Origin: Diplosphaera chodatii
Taxonomy: Eukaryota > Chlorophyta > Trebouxiophyceae > Prasiolales > Stichococcaceae
Assembly (NCBI GenBank): GCA_032358165.1
Contig: JAALGY010000038.1
Coordinates: 310,001-374,000, forward strand
Length of the DNA stretch: 64,000 bases
Direction: 5' to 3'
Below are positions 1 through 12,000 of the stretch, piece by piece. Under the pieces are notes generated by a model. The model was given only the letters and a program-made list of their open reading frames with translations. It did no database searches and was not told the DNA's origin. The position numbers and the translations under genes are program-made. How positions within the stretch are numbered: position 1 is the stretch's first letter; each line of letters begins with the position of its first letter.

Positions 1-20
1 CAGGCAACATAACCTGCACC

Positions 21-2903
21 ATGGCGTCCGGCGATGCGCGGACGCAGAGCCCTGGCAGCGCACACCTTGCAGACATGCCGCTGGAGCTCGTCCAGCACAT
101 CCTGAGCCTGATGCCAGCTGCGGCACGGTGAGGGATCAGACACTCAATTTCGCTTCATGCCTGATATTATGTACGTCAACTCTCAGCTGTACCATGTGAC
201 GGTGCAGGTTGGCTGCGGCATCGACATGTCGGCGCCTGGCTGCCGCCGCGGCTGGGTCTGAGGTATCCGGCTCAGGAGCAATCAGCACCTGCTGGCGGAA
301 CGTCGTTTTGCAGCCTCTGCAGCTGCGCGCACACGAAGTCGCAAGTTTGCTCACTTGGGCTGCACGGCGCTCACGAGACATACAGCGGCTGCGGCTGGTG
401 GGCCCAATCTTGGTAGAATATGATGAGGTGCGGTCAAGAGCTGCTCAGATAGCTGCTGTCACTGTGGGTTCATGGTCACGGTTCGCTCGATGTGCATCAT
501 GATGGTGCCTGGTGTCATCGCAGGGTGTGGGTGATGTGGGTATATCCTACATCCTTTTGGGCCTGCTGCATGCTGTGCGCACCCTGAGGATTGACAGCTT
601 CGATGACGACAGCGGGGCTGCCGCTTCCGCGACCATGCTCACCAGTATGGCCTGGCGTCCAAGTACAGCCCGGCTCCAGCACCTAGCATTGCTTGAGCTC
701 ACCCTGCCACCGGATGACGCGCAGCTAGTGCAAGCGATCCAGGCGCAGAGAGAGCTTGTGGTGAGCCAAGCCTGGCTGTCTTTCTTTTGCAGCGGCTCGT
801 GCAACAACCTCATTGTCATTGCTGCAGCTGTTGCCGTTGATGCCGTGTGGCATTGCGCCTGCACAGGAGCTCAGGTTGAGCTTCAAGTCGGGCACGGCTG
901 CTGCTTCAGCGGATGCCGCTTCGACCGTGCTGACAGCAGCAGCCAATTGCCGGCAGCTGCAGCAGCTGTATGTGAAGTCGCGGGACGGCAGAGGCCTGGG
1001 CATGCGCAGCATTCCCAGCAGCCTGGCGGCGCTAGAGTCCCTTATGAAGCTCGACTTGCGGGGCTGCGGCTTGGAGGGCACCCTGCAGCTGCCCCCCAAC
1101 CTGGTCAACCTGACATTGGACGACTACACCGCACACAAGCTGCCATTCAGCCTCAGCACGATGTCGTCCCTGACCCGGCTCATAGCCACATCTACTGCTG
1201 CGCCACCGCCGATGTGGCCGCACAATCTACATGTCCTCAGGGTACACTGATCAAATCTTGAGCGGTCTGCTGCCTGATGTGTTTTCGAGGACGGCGCTTG
1301 AAGAGTGCATCATGTCCATGCACACTCTCTCTTTATAGCATTGCTGTACACATGTGCACGGCCAACGCAGAGTGATGCCCATCTGCTGTGTACGTAATGT
1401 CACAGATTGATGGACACCGGTGGGATGCCGAAGATAATGAGCTCCTGGGTTCCCGGCTCACAAGCCTGGCGGCGGTCACAAGCTGGCTTACCTTCATTTG
1501 AAGAGCTGCAGCACCATGAGTACGTGACACTTTGCCTCGTGTTTCAAGATGCTTGCCCTTGGTTGCTGCATCTGATGCCTGCCTCAAACAGTCCTGCTGG
1601 GCCTGTGTTTTGGCTTGACACCCAGCAACCCTGAACTCCCTTACCTGGAAGTGGCAAGAATGGAGTGCTATGCGACCACACTTCAGCCGGCGTGACTGTT
1701 TGCCTACTTTCATGTAAGCAGGCGCCTGCATCAAAGAGCTGGACCTGGGCACCGCAAAATTGCCAGCGCTGAAGGGACTGGGCCTTGTGCACTGTGGATT
1801 GCTTACGGTGCCAGCCCTGGAGTGTCTTGGTCGCCTCAAGTCCCTGGATCTCTCAGACAACAACTTCACGGTGCGACACGCCTGTTGCCTATGCCGGACA
1901 ACCTGCATTAAAGGGACTCGACCCATGGAGACAGTCGATTAGCTGGGTTACACAACGGGCCATAGACGTGGTGCTTTCAGCAATTTGCTCCCCGGCGTCC
2001 TGCTGAAACGTTTTGCCATCTGCCAGGCAACCCACAGTGACATGTGGAAGCGTCAGTTATGGCGCTGTTCAATCAGTTAATGAATGTTCTCTGCCCTGGA
2101 AAGCTGCCTACATCAACTGACTACTTCCGTAGAGCAGGGGCTGCAATTTTGGCCTACACCCATCCAGAACGACCCCATGCAGCGCTGTCAAGCCTACCAA
2201 CCGTTTCTGCGCTGCAGGAGGTTTCGCAGACGCTGCTGGCTGCGACCGCATGCAAGTCCCTGGACCTCTCCAATTCGTTCCGGCAGCCAGGCAGCCTGAG
2301 CGTCTCGGCCCTCGTGGTCTTCTTCAATTTGACGACACTCACAAGGTGGCACCTGGGTTCACATCCGCAGCAGCACATCCGCAGCAGCACATGAATAACT
2401 AGAGCTGACATCTGCAACTGCACTAGGCTGTGCAGTGCCAAGCCACCACGAAACAGTTCACGGTTTGACATGCAAAAGTTCAGGGCTTGGCAATTGGTCA
2501 CAATGTGGTGTCACACGCCTGTTACTGTCCCGCAGGCTCAACCTGAAGGCCGTGCTGAGATGGATTGTCAACGATGAACCTCGGAAGCAGCAGCAGGTAT
2601 AGCCTGCTCATGCTACCATCGGCTGAGCTGTTTCTCCAGTGTGCGTGTGACCTGCCACAATGGCATGCATGTTGAGTCGTGATGATGCACCTGGGTTGAT
2701 GGAGCGAGCGGCAGCATCCTTTGTGGCAGCATTCCAACACATCTGCCCTTTGCACGTTGCAGAAGGAGCTGCTACAAACAATTGCAGAGATGATGGCGGT
2801 GCGGCAGCCCCCAGCGACAGTTGCAATCACAAACGATGACGATTTCCAGGACATGATGCCTGCGATGAGACCCTTGCTGACAACGAGTTGCGGTTGGCAT
2901 TGA
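21..2903 (+). CDS. F-box / leucine-rich-repeat-like protein
   Basis: Probable substrate-recognition subunit of an SCF ubiquitin ligase. Exons: 21-127, 208-427, 524-760, 828-1241, 1406-1448, 1722-1870, 2218-2345, 2536-2596, 2763-2903. All introns are GT-AG and phases agree, giving 499 aa. An N-terminal F-box is visible: MPLELVQHILSLMP in exon 1, then LAAASTCRRLAAAA at the start of exon 2. The rest holds irregular LRR-like segments such as LESLMKLDLRGCGLEG, LGRLKSLDLSDNNFT and CKSLDLSNS. The ATG at 21 is the first in frame, but the gene may extend upstream of the window. The 43-nt exon 1406-1448 is the least certain: it was chosen because it is the only nearby segment that joins phase 0 to phase 1. 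The target protein cannot be told from sequence. F-box identity is good; the exact LRR exon set is moderate. Confidence 0.7.
2360..2387. repeat. 14-bp tandem duplication
   Basis: Two perfect copies of CACATCCGCAGCAG lie head to tail in the intron after exon 2218-2345 of the F-box gene. It is probably a simple replication-slippage duplication with no evident function. Confidence 0.7.
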
Positions 2904-3994
2904 CAGGTGAGTAGGGGCTATATTTATTTGCAGAAATTTGCACTATGATGCCGTACAGCATGCCTGCCTCGCCTCATGTCAATGCATTGCCACGCTGCTA
3001 TGACCAGTCAGCTTGCTATGCGGTTGTCAGGCCCTGCAATTTGGCACGTGGTATGTCGGGGCTCTATACATGTGTGCATGTACCGCATCTGCATATAGCA
3101 GCTGCTGTCACATGGCCAGGGTGGTTGCATCAACATCAATCACATAGAGTCACCTGCACCCTTCGCCAGTATCGCAGTAACACACCATGTTGTGTACAGG
3201 TCTAGCCAGCATGCATGTTGCAACACTGACTGGCTTGATAACTGCAGGGTGCTGCTGTGCAGGGTTGTGCTGACAGTTCTACCTGTACCAAATCCGCCAG
3301 GTAAGGCTCACATACGTCTGCAACGTCAAACGTTCAAGGCTCCTGCGCAAGGGTGACAGCAAATGCTACTGTGGCTGCAGACGGCAGTAGCAAGCTGCCA
3401 GCACTGCCACAGCCGAGACTGGAGCCAACTACGTCCGCCAACGTATGCATGCTGTGCCAGCAGCGGAGGCATACGCCAGGGTGTGCTCAAGAGCAGACAG
3501 CTGCTGGTGGTGGTGGTGTCGACACTGGTGGTGCCACACACTTGATCGACACTGCTGCTCGAGTGCAGGCATCTCAGCCTTTGTGGCTGTGCTTCGGTGT
3601 GTCCTACCCAGTTCATGGCAAGACGTGGTGGTTTGGAGCACTACTGAAGGAGTGTGTGATGAACTTCCGTGCTGAGTGTGGACTGCGGGTGCTGCTGCAA
3701 GTAGTATCATGCAACATACATGGCCATGGAATGCAGCAACTGCAGTGCACAGAGTGACCAACATGTCGATGACACCACCGCTGACGGGGCTGCACTTGGC
3801 AACTGAACCTATCCAAACTGCAACAAGGTGCTGTTCAGTGAGCATGAGCAGTGAGCGACGCATGTACACCCCCCACCACGTGCAATCAGCACGCAGGCGG
3901 AAGCTGGGTTGGATGGTGCAATGCTGTATGATGGTATGCGAGCATCAAACCTCGGGTAGATCGTTTGCGTTCAGCTTCGGAATGGCTCTGCCTA
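2904..3994. other. Intergenic, convergent gene ends
   Basis: This 1.1 kb lies between the stop of the F-box gene (+) and the stop of the Ala-rich gene (-), so it should hold both 3' UTRs. Several overlapping open frames of up to 146 codons occur on both strands, but none has splice or family support. I see no gene here. Confidence 0.6.
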
Positions 3995-6900
3995 TCAGCG
4001 CCGGCCGGTGATGGGCGCAGCCGGCCCTGGCGGGAAGGGGGGTGCTGAGTATTTGCCTGCGGCGATACCGGCGGGGATGGGGGCGGCCGGCACCTTGGGC
4101 AGAGGCGGGACGCCTGCAGTCACCGAAGAACACAATCGTTTCACAGCCGATGCTGACATACAGCAGGTCCCGCTCTGAGGCTGAGCTGAGTTCCCGCCTC
4201 GCTCATCAGGAATTGCACATACAAAATGGTGTGCTGCAGCACGCAAGAACACCAGAAGCCGCATGCCACCCAACGCTAAGCACGCATGCGAACAAACTGC
4301 ATTCTTGTGCTGTGCCATGGTCGAGTGCCGCCCACAGCATCAAAGCGACAGGGCAGCCTGTATGTGAAGCTTGCCTGGTGCGGGCGGCGACTGGGGCGGC
4401 ACGACGGCGCCCTTGGGGATGACCAGCGGCGCGGGCGGCACGGGCACCTTGCCGACGGCGGCGGCGGCGGCGGCGGAGGCGGCAGCGGCGCTGCCCTGTA
4501 GCACGAGACACACCCATGGCTCTGGCGTGATGCAGAACATGCCGACAGCATTTGCGAACTCGTGAATGGATGCAGGCGCTTGGGCAAGAGGCGCGTGCAT
4601 CTGGCGCGGCAGGCTTGGCCCGGGTGACCCTGACATCCTACCGTCGAAGTGGCTCCGGCGCTGGCGGCACTCACGGCAGACGTGGTCGCCTGCGCAGCAG
4701 GGTTCAGCGATGGCTGATCAGATTCGAGCCATGCTGTGATGCTTGCCTCGGATGCGGCTTCAAGCCAGTGACAGACAACTCCCGGCATATTTCAGAGCGC
4801 GCTTACTCAGCAAGGCTCGAGTAGCCATGCACATGTACCAGCAAGCCAGACACACATATCAATGATTGCACATGGTTAGATGACTCACGGCTGATGTCGC
4901 GGTGGCAGCAGCAGCAGATGTGGCAGCCACGTTGCCGGTGACGGCTACGGCGCCGCACACCAGACAGCATGCATCAGTGCTGGAGTCCCACAATGGTGAG
5001 GCGCACGAACAGAGATGCACCCATGGGCATCAGCAGGCAGCCGTCCTGCTTGCCTCTGCGTGTGTACTACGGTCACAGCACGATCAACAACACACAGTGA
5101 AGCAAGCACATCCACTTAGGCATGAAGTCATATGCGACATCGACGGCATGCCTGCCTCCTCTGCTCACCGGCAGAGGCGCTGGCGGAGGCGGCGCTGGCG
5201 GCAGTGGATGCGGCGGCGGCGGAGGTGGTGGCGCCGGCGGAAGCGGCGGCGGACGCGACCGCCTGGGTGACCGAGGAGACGGCGGAGGCGGTGGCGGCGG
5301 CGGACGACACGGCGGTGGCAGATGCGCCTGCACGGCCGCAAGCGAGTTCAGCACTGCAGTGCAGCGCGGTGTCGTGCGCCTGTGATGTGCTTCTGACTGT
5401 CGGGCTGGAAGCTGCCTGGATCTCTCGCCACTCAAGGGCCTCAACCTCGTGCCAGACTCAGCAGCTCCTCAGCACTGCTGAGCAGCTGCAGCTTTGCTGC
5501 TCAGTGGCCATAGCACCACTGGTGCGTGCGCCAGCATGGCCATGGACCCTATGCGTGCCACCACTTGATCGAGCATTTGATCGAGCATTTGATCGAGCAG
5601 CTCTATCAGAAAAGCTGCAGCACAGCACGACGCGCACTGGCTGTGACGACGATGTTGACGATGATGGTGACCGTGGCGCTGACTGAAGCGGCGACGGCGG
5701 CGGCCGCGGAGGCGGCTGCGCTGGAGGAGGCGCCGGCCTGGGAGGCTGCGGCGGAAGCGGAGGCCGAGGCGCCGGCCGCGGCGCTGGCGGAAGCTGAAGC
5801 GGCGGCGGCGATCTGCAGGGAATAGCACACACATGTTACGACTCAGCGCAGCCGCTGCTGTCACATGTAGCAGATACTCAACACCAAACACCCTCTGAAT
5901 GCGCAGCATATGTATGCTGCTTGAGCTGATAGAAACTACACTGACGTTTGAACATGCATGAAGGGCATTCCCCAGCATCGAGTGTCGCCCGCACATTGCC
6001 ACTGGCCGAGGCGCTGGCTGCAGCTGAGGCGCTGGCTGCAGCGGTGGAAGCAGCGGAGCCGGCTGCTGTGGCGCCGACAGCACTTGCACCGGCCGCGGTG
6101 GCGGCAGCTGCCCAAGGCATGGATAGAGCATCGTCAGAACGGTGCACGTGAGACGATGTAAGACAGCACATCTCTCGCTGTGGCTCCTACTGCATGGAAA
6201 AGGCCGTGTCTGTTGCTCGAACAGCAAGAGATGCTGGCCCTTGCTGAAAGATGCTTGTCACACAGCAAGCGCACTTGTCACGGCCACTGCGCTGGCGACG
6301 GCCGACGCCGACGCTGCTGCGGCTGTCCCAGTGGTAGCTGATGCGGTTGCCGCGGCATTTGCAGAGATGGTGGCGGTGACACTGGCCGCAGCGGCGGCGG
6401 AGGCGGTCGCAGAGGCGCCGGATGCTGTCGCGGCAGCGCTGGCCGCACAGCTGCGTGCAGAAGTTTGGTGTGTTTCATTCTAACGTCCTGGATAGTACTT
6501 TACCTATCTGTGCGGTTTCACAACCACATGGTGCACATCTATTGACAGACTCTCCAAGGGATGCACGTGTGCAGCAGGCAGCACAATTCAACCGCCAGCG
6601 CTCGATGCATACCCTGCATTGTTTGTGGCCGCTGCCGCGGCGGATGCGGCCGCGGCGGTGTTGCCGCTAGTTACAGCAGTCGCGGCAGCAGTGGCAGCAC
6701 TGGCTGCTGCTGCCGCCGACGCTGCTGCTGCGCCCTGCAAGCAGCAATACTGCAACTGGCTGGACCCCTGGTGATGACGACATATCGTGACGCTTCTGCA
6801 CACACATGCCGAGTACACTTACCTGGCCCGCAGCTGCCGCTGCACTTGCTGCTGCAGTGGCCGTGCCAGCAGCAGCAGAGGCGGCGGCGGCAGCAGACGC

Positions 6901-8044
6901 CGAGCCATTCGTTCCTGGCAGAATTATTCAAGGTGCAATACTTCGTCAATAGACGCAGCAACATCTTCACCATTAAGGGTTTGGTGGCCCTGAGCCGACG
7001 CTTCCAACTTGCCACACTTGATGAGCTTGCAGCAGTGCAGTTGCTGGGGAACCAGGCTGAGCACGATCTGACGATCATCAGCAGGCACTGCATGTGTGGC
7101 ATTGTATCTCTGAGACCGTGGCATGATGCAGCAAACAGATGTAGCAGGCGTGTGGCGAGCGGAGCCACCAGAAGTGCATACCGGTGGCAGCTGCTGCAGT
7201 CACAGCAGCCGTGGCAGCTCCTGCCGCCGCGCTGGCAGCGGCCGTGGCTGCGCTTGCACCGCTGCTGGTCTGGATGCATTGCAGAGCTCGATGTCAGTGA
7301 CTATGTGCGCACAGGATGCTGCACTACTGGTGCCATGATGCCCACCACCGTGATTCCTATGCGCACCCGGGTGACTGCTCAGCGTTGCAGAACTGCTTGA
7401 GCAAGTGCACCTTTGCACGGGGCCAAACTTGAGGTATCACCTGGAGCAATGAGCGGCCGTGGGATGCGAAGAGGAAGGGCAGGGGAGGCTGTGGGACGCT
7501 GAAGAGCTGCTCCGCGAGTTTATCCGCCGATGTGCCTGCAATCGATGACATCGTGCAGATGCGTTGTAGTACAGGATGCCTCCAGGATTTGGGCACGTGC
7601 CACCGACCGACGTCTTGATCCCGAGGACCAGCTGTATGGTCGACGGCGATGGACCAAGCAAGAGTGCGCCTTTCGCTGTGTGCTCGTTGCATTGCGAGGA
7701 CCATCAGCGTGTTCAGTGGGCTGCCATAAAATGTACTGCCCTGTGGTGCATCCAGTGAGACGAGAGCAGCATGGTGCTTTCGTTTGATGTTGCGCGTGGC
7801 AGCTGGTCAAGGTCCCTGCTGAAGTGCTTTGCCACATGCTTCCGACAAGCATCAGGCATGTTTAACATAGCACAGCCAGCACAGGCTGCGGTGCTGGCCT
7901 ATGAAACAGGTTTTTACATCCGTTCGAGACCAAATCAGCACCTTGAAGGGCCGGCATGCTGACCGTTGAGGCCTGCACCGAAGCCAGGACGATTGCGGCG
8001 GCAAAAGCGGCGGCAATCAGCTGTCTGGTGATCATCTTGCCCAT
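3995..8044 (-). CDS. Secreted Ala/Ser/Thr-rich low-complexity protein with Pro-rich C-terminus
   Basis: Exons on the minus strand: 7942-8044, 7441-7631, 7182-7269, 6823-6914, 6613-6734, 6275-6450, 5995-6107, 5638-5812, 5169-5327, 5021-5045 (tentative), 4889-4979, 4642-4689, 4375-4495, 3995-4113; about 540 aa. Residues 1-25 are a textbook signal peptide (MGKMITRQ, hydrophobic AAAFAAAIVLAS core, VQA cleavage site). From about residue 99 to 470 almost every exon encodes only Ala, Ser, Thr, Gly and a little Val, for example TSSGASAATAAASAAAG. The last about 65 residues are Pro-rich (VGKVPVPPAPLV, KVPAAPIPAG). The coding strand was fixed by strong minus-strand splice sites (AG|GTAAGT after 6823, |GTATGC before 6613) and agreeing phases. 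The final intron uses a GC donor (CAG|GCAAGC). The composition suggests an extracellular arabinogalactan- or Hyp-rich-like wall or matrix protein; that is inference. Exons 7441-7631 and 5021-5045 are the weakest. Confidence 0.6.
5565..5600. repeat. 12-bp tandem repeat, three copies
   Basis: TTGATCGAGCAT is repeated three times (the last copy ends CAG) inside the intron between exons 5638-5812 and 5169-5327 of the Ala-rich gene. It is a short direct repeat and a likely length-polymorphic site. Confidence 0.75.
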
Positions 8045-9026
8045 TCTGGCGCAGCTTTATTTGCAGCAAGTGCCGCCCACTGCTGTGGTCCCCAACGCGT
8101 TTCACAGCAGTCAAGTAGCTGTCAGGCTGGAGGAGATCTAAAGCAGTGTGCTGCTGAGCCACGTTTGCAATGCAACTGCTGGGTTTGACGCCCTCAATGT
8201 GCTGTGATTTATAAGAGGCGAATCCGGATGGGATCCGGAGCAGCCTCATGCCAAGTTGGCGGTTTCGGACGTGGCGGTGCTCAAGAATGGTCCCGAAGCT
8301 GTTGGACGGGGTCTCGTGCAAAGTGGCCACGGCAGCAGATGCTGCAGGCATGACCGACTCGATGCTCATCAGGCAGGTGGTGAATGAACAGGTGCGATCG
8401 GCAACTGCTTACAAGCCTGACACAGATGCTGGAAATGCTTCTTCACCATACTGTCTGCAGAGTGAACGACCGACATCACCTTTTCTTTTGCAAGCAAGCA
8501 GACAATTGAAGGACCAACGTCGGCCCAACGCCGCAGAACCGACGACTTGGGTACCTGCCGCTCATGACCATCCGCTGCTGTCCCCGCATGCCAAGTGACA
8601 AGCTGCCACCAAACCAGTCCTGCCTGCTGCGTTCAAACCACAGCGCTGATCCCCTGTGCCATGACCAGGCTACAGCATTGATCCCCGATGCCATGAGCTG
8701 TCAAACCCCATGTGCGCAGTTTCTCCATTAGGCTGCGCAGTCATCAGCATAGTACATCTCCTTTTTGCCAAGCTCGTCCCTCAGATGGGGATGGAATGCC
8801 TGCAATTTGACTGTGTGCCAGCGGCAACCGCATGTCAGTGCGTCCCAGCTCCCAGATTATCAGGTCTGACCGAAAGTCTGATGCGAAGGTGTCGTGCCGC
8901 TGCCGTCTCAGCCGAAGGCTCCGCTGCGCCGTGGATCATATCGGACATCTGCACTTGCACCAAGCACCTACAGCGCTGCTATTGCTGTGGGTCGAATTCG
9001 AGTGTGAGCGGTGTGTGTTCTCAATA
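8045..9026. other. Intergenic, 5' flank of the Ala-rich gene and 3' flank of the coiled-coil gene
   Basis: Both neighbours are on the minus strand. The segment should contain the promoter and 5' UTR of the Ala-rich gene and the 3' UTR of the upstream coiled-coil gene. Apart from one TATA-like site (listed separately) I see nothing in it; the short open frames have no support. Confidence 0.55.
8208..8213 (-). promoter_or_regulatory. TATA-box-like element for the Ala-rich gene
   Basis: On the minus strand this reads TATAAA within CTTATAAATCAC, about 165 bp upstream of the ATG of the secreted Ala-rich protein. That would give a 5' UTR of roughly 130 nt. It was recognised by sequence only; no transcript start is known. 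Confidence 0.4.
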
Positions 9027-12000
9027 TCACTCCCAGGCCAGTCTCGCGTCCCAGTCTGCCGCCGTGAGTCGGCCGCTGCCGAGGGCAGTGCCATCGCTGG
9101 CGGCTACGGCCGGCGCTGCCACAGGGTTGCCGCCGCTGGTGTCCCCAGATGGGCGGCCACCAAGTGCTGGCATAGGGTACTCACTGCCACCTGCATGTCA
9201 CGTTGAAGTAGCATGCTGACCCCGTGACACAACGCCCAAGCATACAGCCAGCAACACCTCTGGATGCGCCGGCATCTACTGACGAAACCAAATGGACCGT
9301 GTTCAGCTGAGCTGCAGTGTGCATGCCGTGCGCATTGCCTCAGCCAACTCTCAAGTCATCATGCCACTGCAAACACTCCCGGCCTGCCAACGGCTTGTCA
9401 ACCTTCGCACCTGCGAATCCGCTCTGCTCATCCTCCAGCTTCTCGATGTAGCTGTTCTGCAACGCGACGCGGGCCCGCATGGCCTTGAGCTCCGTGTCAC
9501 GCCCTGCCAGGTTCTTGCGCGCCTGCAGCCAGTGTGGACACACGCTTGGCTGGCAATGCGCTCGTGCACATGTGGAGCATGCGAACAGCAGGTGCCAAGG
9601 TATGTGCCAGGTATGTTGTGCAGCACAACAAGTGTGTGTAATGGTCGGTGGGCGCACTGGCAGCACTCGGCACGGTCCGCTATCACCAGCATGTGCTCAA
9701 GATCAAGCCTTCCCGAAGGCATCAGCAGGCCCACCTCGTCCAATTGCCGCAGGCTGGCCAGCAGCTGCCACTGCAGGTCGGCCTCCCCATCGGCGCCGGC
9801 CGCAGCCTCCGGGTGCGTCCCAGTTCCGAAGCCGGCAGCTGACTGCGGAGTCGCCAGCAGCGTGCTGGCTCGCGTCGTGGCAGCAGGCCGCGCTGCCGGT
9901 GACCAACCGTGTGCAAACTGCTCTGGAGACGAGCCGCCAGGACTGGCGGCGGCTTCAGGTCCAGCAGCACAGGTGGCTGCTGCCGGGCTGGAGGGCGCGG
10001 ACTGCTGCCTGAGCAGGGCGGCGGCCGGCTGGTACGCCACGCCCAGGAGCTGCTCCCAGCTGCGCCGGGTGCTGCGGGAGAGTCGGCGCCGTCCCGCAGC
10101 GGCAGCGGCTGCGTCCGCGGCGGCGAGTGTGGCTGCAGCTGCAGCAGCGCGTTGAGCGAGCCGCTGCTGCTGCGCTGGCGCAGCGCGGGCTGCTTCCTGG
10201 GCGACCGCGTCTGCAGGGTGGCGTTTGGCTTGGTCGGACCGGGCAACAGGTTGACAGCGACATTGCTGCCCAGGAGATGCAAGTGCTGTCAACAGCAGCT
10301 GCGCGCTGACCAGACACCAAAATATGAAAGGGTTTCACACTGCATGACAGCCGGGGAGCGGACATGGCACACCCACCCTGGGGGAGCCATTGGGTGATGC
10401 AAATGCCGCCAGCAGGGGCGAGCGGGTGGGCGACCGGGGCGCCAGCTGCTCCGCCGACGAGGAGTGCGACAGCAGCCCACCCTGGGGCGCCAGAGCCCTG
10501 AAGACGTCCTCCAGGGCCGCCACAGCCTGCCACCGAAGACGTGCTTGCTGTCAGCAAAGCACCTGGGCAGCTACAACCTGGCGCCCCTGTGCGTTAGAAC
10601 ACGGTGGTAACAAAAGTGCTGACATGTGCCCTATCCAGCATCGTATCCAGAGCTGGCGCCGTCATGTTAGGGCTCTCAGACCTGGATGAAGGGGGCATTG
10701 ATGCCCTCCAGGCGTCCGTGCACCGACATCAGTGTATGGCGCAGCGTCTCATCGTCAGCGCTGCCGTCGTTGGCCTCCAGCCACGACAGCCGGTCGGACC
10801 AGCCCTTGCACACCACCCTCGTCTCCCGCACCTGCAGTCAAAACCGCAGCAGATCACAATATGATGCTCGTGCACCACTTTCAGTGAACATTCCACAGCC
10901 GTCCACCCGGTCAGTATGTTCAAACGGACGAGGTTCTCCTGGTGGCAGTCCTAGCTACCTCAATGTCCAGCACGCGGCGCAGGGCGCGTGACTCCTGGCA
11001 CATGGCATCCGCCAAGCGGCGGGCAGCAGCGCCGGTGCCGGCGCTGGCGGCGGCCCTATCAAAGGTGTTGCGCAGGAAGAGCAGGTACTGGTAGTGCGCC
11101 TGCGACACATAGGTGCAAGCCTCGCTCGCCTCATCAACACCTGGCTGCTGCTGTGGAAGCACGGAACAAGGTCGTTGAGTGTAGGGTGGATGTGGACAGT
11201 GCTGCCATGGAGGCTCCGACCGAACGACTGGCCTGCCTGAGACTTCCGGTTGCACGGCTCGGGTTGTGAGTCTTGCAGGGTGCCACACCTTGAAGACCGC
11301 CTGGCGCAGGTGGGTGATGCGCTTGAGCGCCAGCGCCGCCACGGGCGCCGGCTGCCCCGCCGGCTGCGCCCCACCCTGTGGCAGCCCCTTCGCCATGCCC
11401 TCCAGGTGCAGCTTTGCGGCACCAGACCTGCGCAGGAGCAAGACTCAACTAAAGGTTGTATGGACGATAGCATGCCGATGATTGCGAGGGCAACTGCCAG
11501 CACTCCGCCCACTGAAGGGGTGACTGCAGGGGGTGTTAACTCTTTCTGTGCAAATGCCACTGCACATGTGACGTCGGCACTTTGGGGCGCACCGTTCAAA
11601 GCCGTTTCGCACTGCGCCCAGCGCCGCGCGGCTGGCGGCCTTGCCCGACGCAAAGTCCAGGCTGCTGCTGAACCTGCGCAGGGAGGCGCTCGACCATAAA
11701 CCCAGCCCCCATCTGACATAGTGCTGTCAACCGCCTAGGTGCAAGTTGCCAGTGAACGGGCTCTGCAGCTTCATCACAACCTTCCGTCGCAACCCATGTA
11801 CGAGCTCCTGCTGTTCTGCTTTGGTCACAGGCATTGCCTTGAAACATCGCTGCGTCCAGTGCCGGTGGCCATGGTGGTCGGTGACAGCCGCCACTGCAGT
11901 GCCTGACCTGGGGCTGCGGGACAGCGAGCCCGTGCGCGGGGGCGTCAGCGGTGAGGAGCCGGCCGGCGGCGTTCCGAGCTCCGCCTTGAATGACACCCTG

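Noticed and set aside
5073..5444. Poly-proline ORF on the minus strand (many PPPPP runs)
   Set aside because: It is the wrong frame of the Ala/Ser/Thr-rich exon 5169-5327; the flanking splice sites and phases support the Ala frame.
5132..6483. Plus-strand Ala-rich ORFs
   Set aside because: They are complements of the minus-strand exons. Strong donors and acceptors (AG|GTAAGT, pyrimidine-rich tracts before CAG) sit on the minus strand only.
9351..10292. 313-codon minus ORF as a stand-alone gene
   Set aside because: It is one long exon (9687-10265) plus intron read-through of the 13-exon coiled-coil gene.
10959..11427. QWRF/augmin-type protein as identity of the coiled-coil gene
   Set aside because: A YQYLLFLRN segment loosely recalls the QWRF region, but the motif itself and its order are absent.
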